43,537 nucleotides of DNA, from contig NZ_JBLYZJ010000018.1 in assembly GCF_048551375.1 (NCBI RefSeq), positions 1-43,537 of the forward strand, read 5' to 3'. The position numbers and the translations under genes were made by a program. The notes under the pieces were generated by a model. That model made no database searches and was not told the origin of the DNA. It was given only the letters and a program-made list of their open reading frames with translations. Shown here piece by piece: positions 7,383 through 15,414 of this stretch. This stretch comes from Faucicola sp048551375. GTDB taxonomy: Bacteria > Pseudomonadota > Gammaproteobacteria > Pseudomonadales > Moraxellaceae. The stretch's first letter is position 1; every line of letters starts with the position of its first letter.

Positions 7383-7475
7383 TCAAATCTCACGCTTCAT
7401 CATTGCCAAGATATTATCTTTGTAGGGCAATAATGCGTCTGGCAAGTTATGCAAGTTTAAGTTATCCAAACTCAT
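7383..7475 (-). CDS. Very small ORF or gene remnant upstream of the cassette
   Basis: A 30-codon frame starting at the ATG at 7475 with a good ribosome site (AAAGGA, 8 bases upstream). It encodes MSLDNLNLHNLPDALLPYKD followed by ten more residues ending in MMKREI. After the TGA the same frame stays open for about 25 more codons, so it could be the decayed start of a longer gene. No family is recognised. The rest of the 540-bp gap 7042-7581 holds the Fur-type promoter (7139-7187) and a probable rsuA promoter with TATGAT at 7535-7540. Confidence 0.3.
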   Translation of the reverse strand: MSLDNLNLHNLPDALLPYKDNILAMMKREI

Positions 7476-7581
7476 TTTCTAGTTCCTTTGGTTAGCATAA
7501 TCAAAAAGCTTTGTTGCAAAAAACACTGATGAAATATGATACACTAATTGGCAAATTAGCAATGAATAAAAGTGCAAAAAA

Positions 7582-8286
7582 ATGAGACTAGATAAATTCT
7601 TGAGCAAAGCCACCGAATTATCACGCCGTGACTGCAAAAAAATCCTCCACGCAGGCGAAATCACCGTCAATGGTGAGGTAATCAAAGACCCAAGCCAACA
7701 CGTTGATGAAATCAATGACGACATCGAATGGGCGGGCGAGGCGTTATCCGTTGCCGAGGGCAATCGCTATATCTTGCTATACAAGCCAGAGGGCTTTGAA
7801 AGCACGCTCAAACCCAAAGAATACCCCATCGTCACCGAGCTGATTGACGTACCCGAATTGGGCAGTCTTCGCCTTGCAGGACGGCTAGATGTCGATACCA
7901 CAGGGGCATTGATTTTGAGTGATGATGGCGGATTTTTGCACCGTATCACCAGCCCAAAACACCACGTTGCCAAAGTCTATGAGCTTACCCTTGCCGACCC
8001 AATGTCTGATGAACAACAAGCCTTTGCAATTAAAGAATTGGCAAAAGGCATCATGCTAGAGGGTGAGTATGACAAAACCAAACCTGCGGAATTGTCATTT
8101 ACTGATGACACCCACGCCACGCTAATTTTGACTGAGGGTAAATACCACCAAGTCAAACGCATGATGGCGTATTTTGGTAATAAAGTAGTGGCATTGCACC
8201 GAGCCAGTATTGGGACGATTACCCTTGAGGGATTGGAAAAAGGTGAAAGTCGGTTTTTGACGGAAGATGAGATTGAGCAGTTTTGA
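7582..8286 (+). CDS. rsuA: 16S rRNA pseudouridine(516) synthase
   Basis: Converts U516 of 16S rRNA to pseudouridine during small-subunit maturation. The 234-aa product has an N-terminal S4 RNA-binding domain (MRLDKFLSKATELSRRDCKK), then the catalytic domain with GRLDVDTTGALILSDDG (catalytic Asp103) and the GKYHQVKRM motif. Length and domain order match E. coli RsuA (about 231 aa). It starts at the ATG at 7582 with only a weak AAAAGTG-type site upstream. It diverges from the minus-strand cassette and is followed by a REP-like unit at 8323. Confidence 0.93.
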   Translation: MRLDKFLSKATELSRRDCKKILHAGEITVNGEVIKDPSQHVDEINDDIEWAGEALSVAEGNRYILLYKPEGFESTLKPKEYPIVTELIDVPELGSLRLAGRLDVDTTGALILSDDGGFLHRITSPKHHVAKVYELTLADPMSDEQQAFAIKELAKGIMLEGEYDKTKPAELSFTDDTHATLILTEGKYHQVKRMMAYFGNKVVALHRASIGTITLEGLEKGESRFLTEDEIEQF

Positions 8287-8322
8287 TGGCACAGTAATTT
8301 GACAGGGAAATACGATAGATTT

Positions 8323-8345
8323 GTAGGGGCGTAATGCTTACGCCC
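8323..8345. repeat. GTAGGGGCGTA palindrome (REP-like unit)
   Basis: A single unit starting GTAGGGGCGTAATGC and closing TTACGCCC. It lies just after the stop of rsuA and between convergent genes, where its hairpin could also end transcripts. Confidence 0.75.
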
Positions 8346-8378
8346 TATTTTCTTAAATCTTGTTTAAACATGTCAAAA

Positions 8379-9020
8379 TTAAATCGGCAACTTAACCCCA
8401 GCCACTTTCCAATTAACAAAACCCTGCCGTTCCATATTTACCGTAATGGGATAACCTCTGACTTGTGTATTAACCGCAAAGCAGTTAAATCCGCAATAAT
8501 TTGCCGAATCTTTTACTGTGACCGCATTGGGATTGGGCTGACTTAGTTGTTGTTTGAGCTTTTCGCTCAACTCATCTTGACTGCGAGCCATGATTAAATC
8601 CTTTACATCGATTTTATCCATCGCAACCGCAGTCAATCCGCCCAATAATTTGGCATTGCTATCAAGACTAGCAAGCGTTGTTTGACCATTTAACAGGTTG
8701 TTAACGCCATTTTCAGTCACAGTATTTTCCACCGCTCGATTCACCATTTTACTGACCATACTATCCGCATCGACATTTAGATTTAACGCTTGCAATATTG
8801 GTGAGGCGGTGACGTGTTCGACTTTTGCGACCAACACAGGTGTGAGTTGAGCTTTTAGACTTTGTTGTAGCTTGCCAAAATCAATATGGGCGGTGATGGC
8901 TTGGGTATCTTTGGCATCATACGCATTTTTGAGTTGATACAGTGTCCAGTAGGGCGAGGCAAAGACCGCCCCCACGAATACAATCAGCAGTAACATGGCA
9001 AGGGTAATAATTTTTTTCAT
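8379..9020 (-). CDS. DUF2939-type secreted or membrane-anchored protein
   Basis: A 213-aa protein with one N-terminal hydrophobic segment (LAMLLLIVFVGAVFASPYW) that could be a signal peptide or an anchor. The following YWTLYQLKNAYDAKDTQAI stretch and the IDFGKLQQSLKAQL segment match what I know of DUF2939 proteins, which have no assigned function. The rest is likely periplasmic, with a C-terminal NMERQGFVNWKVAGVKLP region. It is transcribed away from dnaJ and converges with rsuA. The ribosome site is weak, but the start at 9020 gives the expected signal. Confidence 0.7.
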   Translation of the reverse strand: MKKIITLAMLLLIVFVGAVFASPYWTLYQLKNAYDAKDTQAITAHIDFGKLQQSLKAQLTPVLVAKVEHVTASPILQALNLNVDADSMVSKMVNRAVENTVTENGVNNLLNGQTTLASLDSNAKLLGGLTAVAMDKIDVKDLIMARSQDELSEKLKQQLSQPNPNAVTVKDSANYCGFNCFAVNTQVRGYPITVNMERQGFVNWKVAGVKLPI

Positions 9021-9212
9021 GGATAATTCTTTTATTTAGCTCATATTAAATCTATAAAATTGCTTAATTTACTCAAAGTTCACTTGATAAATCGCCAGTT
9101 TATCACCATTAATACAACAAATTTTACCTGTTTTTCGTAATCATTTTTATATTGATAAGTGTGTTCAGCATAAGCCATCACCTACTTATATGGCAATGTT
9201 GGCGTGGCAAAA

Positions 9213-9228
9213 TGTTTCACGTGAAACT
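9213..9228. promoter_or_regulatory. parS-like ParB-binding site 3 (just upstream of dnaJ)
   Basis: TGTTTCACGTGAAACT matches TGTTNCACGTGNAACA except for the last base. It lies about 30 bp before the dnaJ start codon, so bound ParB could also affect dnaJ expression. Confidence 0.75.
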
Positions 9229-9258
9229 TATCCTTGATACCTTTGGAGTTTGTCGAAA

Positions 9259-10416
9259 ATGTCGAAGCGTGATTTTTATGAAGTGTTGGGTGTTAGTAAA
9301 ACGGCTGATGAGCAAGAAATCAAAAAAGCCTACCGCAAGCTTGCGATGAAATACCATCCAGACCGCAATCCAGATGACCCAGATGCCGAAGAAAAATTCA
9401 AAGAAGCCTCTCTGGCTTATGAAGTATTGAGCGATAGCCAAAAACGCTCGGCGTATGACCGTATGGGACACGCTGCCTTTGAAAATGGCATGGGCGGTGG
9501 CGGTTTTGGCGGTGGGTTTGGTGGTGCGAACTTCCAAGATATCTTTGGTAACATGGGTGGGGGTAATTTCCAAGATATTTTTGCCGATTTATTCGGCGGT
9601 ATGGGCGGTGGGCGTGGCGGTAGTCGCCAACGCCGTGGCTCGGACTTACGCTATATGCTCGAATTGACCCTCGAAGAAGCCGTGAATGGGGTCAAAAAAG
9701 AAATCACCTTTACCGCCCCTGCCCCTTGTGAAGCCTGTGATGGCAAAGGGGCAAAAAATGCCAGTGACATCGTGACTTGTCCAACTTGTGGTGGTCATGG
9801 CGTGGTGCGGATACAACAAGGATTTTTTGCGGTGCAACAAACTTGCCCAACCTGTCATGGCTCTGGCAAACAAATCAAAAACCCTTGTGATGTGTGTCAT
9901 GGCTCGGGTGTCAACGAAAAATCTCGCACCCTTGAAGTCACGATTCCTGCAGGTGTCGATAATGGCGACCGTGTGCGTTTAAGTGGTGAAGGCGAAGCCA
10001 TCCAAGGCGGTGAAAGCGGTGACTTGTATGTCGAAATCCGTGTCAAAAACCATGCGATTTTCAAACGTGAAGGGGCTGACTTATATATGGATGTGCCTGT
10101 GAGTTTTGCGGATGTGGCATTGGGCAAAGAAGTCGAAGTACCAACACTCGATGGACGCATCAATTTACGCATTCCAGAAGGCACGCAAAGCCATAAAATT
10201 TTCCGTATCAAAGGCAAAGGCGTGACCCCAGTTCGCACCAGTATGAGAGGCGATTTGCTATGCCGAGTGGTGGTCGAAACCCCAACCAATTTAAACAATG
10301 AACAAAAAGAACTGCTTCGTCACCTTCAAGCAACGATGGGTGAACATCAGCAATCACCGCAGAAGAAATCATTCTTTGATAAATTGAAAGATGATGTCAA
10401 GGATTTGTTTGATTAA
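9259..10416 (+). CDS. dnaJ: Chaperone protein DnaJ
   Basis: Hsp40 co-chaperone that delivers unfolded substrates to DnaK and stimulates its ATPase. The protein has 385 aa from the ATG at 9259, chosen because GGAG lies 10 bases upstream; the in-frame TTG at 9250 lies too close to that site. It has a J domain with KYHPDRNPDD, a Gly/Phe-rich linker (GGGGFGGGFGG), four zinc-binding CxxCxGxG repeats (CEACDGKG, CPTCGGHG, CPTCHGSG, CDVCHGSG), and the C-terminal substrate-binding domains. dnaK is not adjacent. parS-like sites lie on both sides (9213 and 10424), and a terminator follows at 10441. Confidence 0.97.
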   Translation: MSKRDFYEVLGVSKTADEQEIKKAYRKLAMKYHPDRNPDDPDAEEKFKEASLAYEVLSDSQKRSAYDRMGHAAFENGMGGGGFGGGFGGANFQDIFGNMGGGNFQDIFADLFGGMGGGRGGSRQRRGSDLRYMLELTLEEAVNGVKKEITFTAPAPCEACDGKGAKNASDIVTCPTCGGHGVVRIQQGFFAVQQTCPTCHGSGKQIKNPCDVCHGSGVNEKSRTLEVTIPAGVDNGDRVRLSGEGEAIQGGESGDLYVEIRVKNHAIFKREGADLYMDVPVSFADVALGKEVEVPTLDGRINLRIPEGTQSHKIFRIKGKGVTPVRTSMRGDLLCRVVVETPTNLNNEQKELLRHLQATMGEHQQSPQKKSFFDKLKDDVKDLFD

Positions 10417-10423
10417 GCCAAAA

Positions 10424-10439
10424 TGTTTCACGTGAAACA
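10424..10439. promoter_or_regulatory. parS-like ParB-binding site 4 (just after dnaJ)
   Basis: TGTTTCACGTGAAACA is a perfect 16-bp palindrome matching the parS consensus. It lies between the dnaJ stop codon and its terminator. Confidence 0.88.
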
Positions 10440-10440
10440 A

Positions 10441-10472
10441 AAACCGCCCAAGGATGATTGGGCGGTTTTTTT
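10441..10472 (+). terminator. Rho-independent terminator, bidirectional
   Basis: The arms AAACCGCCCA and TGGGCGGTTT flank an 8-base loop and are followed by a T-run. The A-run on the other side allows it to serve the convergent metalloprotease gene too. Confidence 0.9.
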
Positions 10473-10486
10473 ATGATTAGGATTTA

Positions 10487-13400
10487 TCAATTAATCGCAT
10501 AAGGATAGTTATTTAACAGCCCTTGGCTTGGCACGCTGACCCATTGACCTTTTGCCAAATGGTTAGCCTGTCCTTTGGGTAAGGCATAAAAATCCAGCGG
10601 TGCAATCGGCATATTGAGCATGGCGACCGATGATTTAGCGGTATCCGAAATCGGTAATCCATACATATCAAAGACATTTCTCATGTCTTTACCGATGATT
10701 TTTGAGGATAACATATACACCAGTTCTGGGGTGTTAAAGCTTTTATCCATATATGCTCCCAATCCATATTTGGCTTTTTCTTCTGGCGTGGCGGTTTTGA
10801 GGTCGAGTGTATCAATAAGGCGATTGGCAGTATTTAATAAACGGAAAAACTCAAATACCCCTTGGCTATCAGGAATGGCTTTGGCTTGGTGATATTTGGT
10901 ATATAGCAATGCCAGTTGCACGGTCATGGCTTGTTTGGCATTGGCGTTGGTGTAGCCATCGCCTGACCATAAGCGTTGTTCCATATCTAGGCGTAGGGCT
11001 TCCCCTGTTTTGCCTGTGGCTCGGCTATCATTGAGTTGTTTATACAAATCCCAATGAGCAAAGTTATAGCCATTATCGTCTTCAGCGTAGATTTCATTTT
11101 TGCGAAGCATGCTTAACCCTGCCAAAATATTATTATCACACTCTGTACCACAGCCAATGGTGTTGCCTGTTTGACTAGATTTAAAGGTCATGGATAGCAC
11201 ACGTTTCACAGTATTATGACCCAATTCATGTACCCAGCCCCAGCCTGTGTCGACCCCATAAAACGCATCAATCGGTTGACCTGAGCATAATGCCCCACAC
11301 GCAGACAACCACCCAACCATATGCTGTACCGCAGGTGGGCGGTGGATATCACCCATACAATCCCACCCCAACTGATTACAATAGGTTTGTGTCGAATAGT
11401 CCAATGGGATATTGTTGTAGCCATTGGCGAGATGATTACTGTCAAAAATGACGGTTTTAAGTTTTTGGGCATATTGTTGCGGAGTCGATATGCCGATGTT
11501 ATTGAGGGCTTTGCTGTTAAGCTGTTGAATTTCACCGCCCACAAATTTGATACTACTCCAACCAAATAGATTGTTTTTGAGGGCAGTGGTTGCCTCATCA
11601 ATGTCTTGCTGGCTCATATTTTGGGTAAAATCAAAATGGGCATATTTGGCAACCCCTCTGATTTTTAACGTCACAGTTTGTGAGGGTTTGGCATTGTTAA
11701 AATTTAGCATCAAAATGCCACCAAATGGGCTGTTAAAATGGCTGATTTGGCTTGATAAAGGCACGTTGACGCTATTGGGTTTGGCAGGATGGTCATAGCG
11801 GTTGGGGGTATTGATATTTCTGACGGTGCGTAAATAGCCTGTTTGCAAACTTAAATTCGCCCCACCTGCATCAACGACTTGAATCTCCACCCCTTTAGCA
11901 GGAATAGACGCTCGTCCGATGGCAGTGATACCGCTACTTTGTGGCAGTGTCAACGTGATGGTTTCCCATTCGGTGGACACACTCAAATCATTGGCAGTAC
12001 GTGGCATATAATCGCCTGCACCTTGGGCAGGGGCAATGCTGGTTTGGCGGTTAAAATCCACCCATGTATCCGCTATCAAGGTTTTGAGGGTGCGTGGATA
12101 ATTGGCAATGTCATCATTAATAAAGCCATCATAGACCGCCGTTTTTCGCCAACCATCGGCTAAAATCAGCATATCTTTTGCAGGTATAATGTTTTGTGAA
12201 AATAGGCTAAATCCTAACTGATTTTGTTGGTTAAAAAATGCCTGTAATTGACCAATCGTGGTTTTGGCTTGGTTAAACTCATCCACGGTAAAGGGCGTGT
12301 TATTGAGAATTTTTGTCAATAACTGTGAGGCATTGGCAAGCCGTTCGGTTTTTGCAAGAATATTGCCCAAGGTATTGGCTTCAGAGGACGTCAGATTTTT
12401 GGGGTCTGCCCAATAATTACCTGCATAACCCTGTAAATCCACCCCATAATGACGAATAAAGTTATCTCGTCCATCATTATTTGCCCACCAACCACCACTG
12501 ATATACAGTAATGGCTTTTGACTGCGTTGATATTGGCTAAAGAGCGATGCTAAGGCAGGTGTATCGGTCGGCACGGCATGACCACTGCCAATTAACAATA
12601 AATTAGCCGTTTGCCAACAGGTATTATTCGGGTCTAATAAATCACATTTGACCAATGTGGGCGTGATGCCATAGGTTTTGGCAAAATAATTCTTGATGTT
12701 GTTTTCATTATAGCCTGTATAAGCAATGGTAAAAGCTTCGCCTGTGGCTAGCTTGGTGTCGGCATTGCCCTTAATCAGCCAATTCAGTGAGCGTTGTAAC
12801 AAAGGTTGATGCGGTTGGTATTCAGTATTATTAAATTTTGCTAAAATATCCACGCTATAGCCAAGGAAGCGTCCACCATTCACCTCTGCGATAGTGCTAA
12901 TCGCCGAACCAGTATCACTCGTCAGCAAATCTCGGCTCATAAATGGGTGGGTGGCTTTAAGGGTATTACTATCATTGATACCTTGGAACGTCAGATTCAA
13001 TACTTGCCCATTATTGGTTAAGATAGATTGAACAATGGACTGAAAATGGCTTTGTTGCTGTTGGGTCGCAGAAATAATCTGTTGTAATAGTACCGCTTCA
13101 TCGGTTGCCCAATTATCAACGACCGCAAGGCTATCCCCTGTGGCTTCTGCAGTGGCAATACGCTGGGCTGGCGTGACAATGATGGGGGTCACTGGAGCAG
13201 GTGCAGGTGTTGGCGTAGGCGTTGGCGTAGGCGTTGGAGCAGGTGTTGGAGCAGGTGTTGGAGCAGGTGTTGGAGCAGGCGTTGGAGCAGGCGTTGGAGC
13301 AGGCGTTGGAGCAGGTGTCGGAACAGGTGTCGGAACAGGTGTCGGAACAGGTGTCGGAACAGGTGTCGGAACAGGTGTTGATGCAGGTGTATTCGGTGTA

Positions 13401-13540
13401 GTGGACGAGTTAATAGGGTCTATACTGGGTGTGGCTTTATTAGATGATGATGTACTATTGCTACAGGCAGTCAGACACAGACTTGCTGTGATGATTAATG
13501 ATAACGGTGTTGGGGCTGAAAGCATTGCAGGAATACGCAT
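10487..13540 (-). CDS. ImpA-like M60 family metalloprotease lipoprotein
   Basis: A 1017-aa secreted zinc metalloprotease. The N-terminus is a lipoprotein signal with lipobox LTAC (Cys26), so it is probably anchored in the outer membrane. Residues 49-116 are a Pro-Thr stalk of PTPV, PTPA and PTPT repeats. The long middle part resembles the N-terminal module of ImpA (TSDTGSAISTIAEVNGGRF, the SGGWWANNDGRDNFIRHYG region). The M60/enhancin catalytic motif HELGH spans 771-775 (WGWVHELGHNTVK). P. aeruginosa IMPa, the best-known relative, cleaves proteins beside O-glycans, including mucin-type host glycoproteins, so a mucin-directed role is plausible here. The start ATG at 13540 follows GAGTGAG. It stands alone, convergent with dnaJ and divergent from dapB. 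Confidence 0.85.
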   Translation of the reverse strand: MRIPAMLSAPTPLSLIITASLCLTACSNSTSSSNKATPSIDPINSSTTPNTPASTPVPTPVPTPVPTPVPTPVPTPAPTPAPTPAPTPAPTPAPTPAPTPAPTPTPTPTPTPAPAPVTPIIVTPAQRIATAEATGDSLAVVDNWATDEAVLLQQIISATQQQQSHFQSIVQSILTNNGQVLNLTFQGINDSNTLKATHPFMSRDLLTSDTGSAISTIAEVNGGRFLGYSVDILAKFNNTEYQPHQPLLQRSLNWLIKGNADTKLATGEAFTIAYTGYNENNIKNYFAKTYGITPTLVKCDLLDPNNTCWQTANLLLIGSGHAVPTDTPALASLFSQYQRSQKPLLYISGGWWANNDGRDNFIRHYGVDLQGYAGNYWADPKNLTSSEANTLGNILAKTERLANASQLLTKILNNTPFTVDEFNQAKTTIGQLQAFFNQQNQLGFSLFSQNIIPAKDMLILADGWRKTAVYDGFINDDIANYPRTLKTLIADTWVDFNRQTSIAPAQGAGDYMPRTANDLSVSTEWETITLTLPQSSGITAIGRASIPAKGVEIQVVDAGGANLSLQTGYLRTVRNINTPNRYDHPAKPNSVNVPLSSQISHFNSPFGGILMLNFNNAKPSQTVTLKIRGVAKYAHFDFTQNMSQQDIDEATTALKNNLFGWSSIKFVGGEIQQLNSKALNNIGISTPQQYAQKLKTVIFDSNHLANGYNNIPLDYSTQTYCNQLGWDCMGDIHRPPAVQHMVGWLSACGALCSGQPIDAFYGVDTGWGWVHELGHNTVKRVLSMTFKSSQTGNTIGCGTECDNNILAGLSMLRKNEIYAEDDNGYNFAHWDLYKQLNDSRATGKTGEALRLDMEQRLWSGDGYTNANAKQAMTVQLALLYTKYHQAKAIPDSQGVFEFFRLLNTANRLIDTLDLKTATPEEKAKYGLGAYMDKSFNTPELVYMLSSKIIGKDMRNVFDMYGLPISDTAKSSVAMLNMPIAPLDFYALPKGQANHLAKGQWVSVPSQGLLNNYPYAIN
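13194..13396. repeat. In-frame 12-bp tandem repeats coding the Pro-Thr stalk
   Basis: About 16 copies of a 12-bp unit such as GGTGTCGGAACA or GGAGCAGGCGTT follow each other, in three blocks that encode PTPV, PTPA and PTPT. Units within a block are nearly identical in DNA, which favours slippage. Each change of one unit adds or removes four residues without breaking the frame. Confidence 0.85.
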
Positions 13541-13705
13541 TGGCTCACTCGACTAGATAGGTTGAATGGATTGATAATCATGGGTTAATAAAAGTAAAAT
13601 ATTAACGCATTTTGCTTATTGATACAAAAAATTGTGTGTGTAAGGTTTTTTAATCAGTTAAACTTAGTTACAAACCTTTTTGTGATGATATGTTAGGGAA
13701 AAAAT

Positions 13706-14506
13706 ATGATAAAAGTCGGTATTATTGGAGCAGGCGGACGTATGGGACGGATGCTGATTCAAGCCGTGGCACAAAACCCAGCCACTATTTTGGCAGGAGC
13801 GATTGAACGCACAGGTTCAAGCCTTGTTGGGGTCGATGCAGGCGAACTGGTCAATCTTGATAAAGCCAACGTAGCTTTGGTTGATGATTTGGCACAAGTG
13901 ATTGATGATATTGAGGTATTGATTGACTTTAGCCTGCCCGAATCCACCACAAAAAATATTATGTTATGTGCCGAAAAAGGCGTCAACATGGTAATTGGGA
14001 CGACTGGCTTAAATGATGGGCAAAATGCTGTTTTACAACAAGCCAGCAAAAAAATTGCCATCGTCTATGCAGGTAACTATTCAACAGGCGTGAATTTGAC
14101 CTTAAAACTGCTCGAACTTGCCAGTAAAGCCTTTGGGGATACGGCAGATGTCGAAATCATCGAAGCCCACCATAAACACAAAATTGATGCCCCATCAGGC
14201 ACAGCCTATATGATGGCAGAAGCAGTGGCAAAGGCTCGTGGGCAAAACCTCAAAGACGTTGCCATTTATGGTCGTGAGGGGCAGACTGGCGAGCGTAAAC
14301 AAGGTGAAATTGGTATTCATGCGGTGCGTGGCGGTGAGATTGTTGGCGACCATACGGTGATGTTTATTGCCGATGGTGAAATTGTCGAAATCACCCATAA
14401 AGCCCGTGAACGTATGACCTTTGCCAGTGGTGCGGTGCGTGCCTCGGTGTGGGTCAATCAGCAAAATCATGGCTTATTTGATATGCAGGATGTATTGGGG
14501 CTTTAA
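13706..14506 (+). CDS. dapB: 4-hydroxy-tetrahydrodipicolinate reductase
   Basis: Reduces 4-hydroxy-tetrahydrodipicolinate with NAD(P)H in the lysine/diaminopimelate pathway. The 266-aa product has the nucleotide-binding start VGIIGAGGRMGRM, the GTTGLNDGQ and YAGNYSTGVN segments, and the substrate motif EAHHKHKIDAPSGTA. Length matches E. coli DapB (273 aa). The ATG at 13706 follows AGGGA at good spacing. It lies downstream of dnaJ, as is common in this order, but here the metalloprotease gene is inserted between them on the other strand. A frameshifted small gene follows directly. Confidence 0.97.
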   Translation: MIKVGIIGAGGRMGRMLIQAVAQNPATILAGAIERTGSSLVGVDAGELVNLDKANVALVDDLAQVIDDIEVLIDFSLPESTTKNIMLCAEKGVNMVIGTTGLNDGQNAVLQQASKKIAIVYAGNYSTGVNLTLKLLELASKAFGDTADVEIIEAHHKHKIDAPSGTAYMMAEAVAKARGQNLKDVAIYGREGQTGERKQGEIGIHAVRGGEIVGDHTVMFIADGEIVEITHKARERMTFASGAVRASVWVNQQNHGLFDMQDVLGL

Positions 14507-14507
14507 G

Positions 14508-14725
14508 TTGACTAAGCTAGGACTTAAATTTTTGCAACCCATCATCGGTAACATCACCAAGGCAATAGCCTTATTGGGGTTAAGCCTTGTCAGTGTCACC
14601 CATGCCAATACAGTCCGAATCAATGGACAACCATTGGCTATGTGAATAATCAATCGCAAACCAATGGCAGTTATGGTAGCCGTAGCCAAAATGTGCAAAC
14701 GCCGATTCAAATTATGGTGCGTTAA
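14508..14725 (+). pseudogene. Frameshifted small secreted protein gene
   Basis: Beginning at a TTG just after dapB, a frame encodes a signal-like segment (ITKAIALLGLSLVSVTHA) and NTVRINGQPLAM, then stops at 14643-14645. In a second frame the coding resumes from about 14630 (GYVNNQSQTNGSYGSR, then QNVQTPIQIMVR) to a TAA at 14723-14725. The two parts read naturally as one protein, so a small indel near 14630 is likely. The end overlaps the 3' end of the methyltransferase gene on the other strand. No family is recognised. A sequencing error is possible. Confidence 0.5.
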
Positions 14726-15327
14726 TCCTTAACTGCTAAGGTAATGGTATAAGTTTTGCCTTGTTTGATTTTATCCGAATTGCCAAATACTTCGGTAAAT
14801 GAGCGTTTCATAAAATCACGCAAGCCATTAATCGTCACCACATAAAATCTTGCCCCATTTTCCATCGCATTGTAGGCATCGAGCAAATACAGATAATGCT
14901 GTTCTTTACTGGCTTTGGCAGGCAAATTGCTCATCACAAGGCTAAATTTTTTGTCTTTAGCCACATCACGAAAACCATTGGATAGCTGAACGTGGGCGTT
15001 GGTTAAGCCATTTTTTTGGCAATTAATTTTAGCATATTCCACTGCCACAAAGTCTTTGTCGATGAGTAAATGCTCACCATTGGGACATTCACGGCTGGCG
15101 GTCATACCGAGTACGCCATAGCCACAGCCGAGGTCAATCGAGTTATCATCAGGCTTAAAGTCGATGTAATCGAGTAACATCAAGCTACCGTCATCGAGTT
15201 TTTCTGGGGAAAAAATGCCCCAAGTGCTAGTAAATTGAAAAGGTTTACCCAATACGTCTTGGGTAAATTGAATGTCATCACGCCAATGGGTGGATTTTTT
15301 GAGTAGGTCGGGGTCGATTTGGTGCAT
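14722..15327 (-). CDS. Class I SAM-dependent methyltransferase, RsmC/RlmG-like
   Basis: A 201-aa methyltransferase with a short N-terminal segment (WRDDIQFTQDVLGKPFQF, then STWGIFSPEKLDDGS) like the start of the catalytic half of RsmC/RlmG enzymes. It has SAM motif I DLGCGYG at 65-71 and a catalytic-loop motif NLPAK at 134-138, where RNA guanine N2-methyltransferases usually have NPPF. It is about the size of one domain, whereas RsmC has two. The target is likely RNA or a small molecule and cannot be fixed from sequence. The ATG at 15327 follows AGGA. It is separated from the ABC exporter upstream by about 90 bp. Confidence 0.82.
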   Translation of the reverse strand: MHQIDPDLLKKSTHWRDDIQFTQDVLGKPFQFTSTWGIFSPEKLDDGSLMLLDYIDFKPDDNSIDLGCGYGVLGMTASRECPNGEHLLIDKDFVAVEYAKINCQKNGLTNAHVQLSNGFRDVAKDKKFSLVMSNLPAKASKEQHYLYLLDAYNAMENGARFYVVTINGLRDFMKRSFTEVFGNSDKIKQGKTYTITLAVKD

Positions 15328-15414
15328 GGTGCAATTCCTAATAAAACAAGGGAAATTTAAACGGTTATGCTAATTGGATATGGCGAAAAGTCAAGTTAAT
15401 TCGCCATGCCCCTG

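Noticed and set aside
13140..13556. Long Gly-Val-Ala-rich frame on the plus strand opposite the metalloprotease start
   Set aside because: It is the antisense reading of the 12-bp stalk repeats; it has no ribosome site and no domain.
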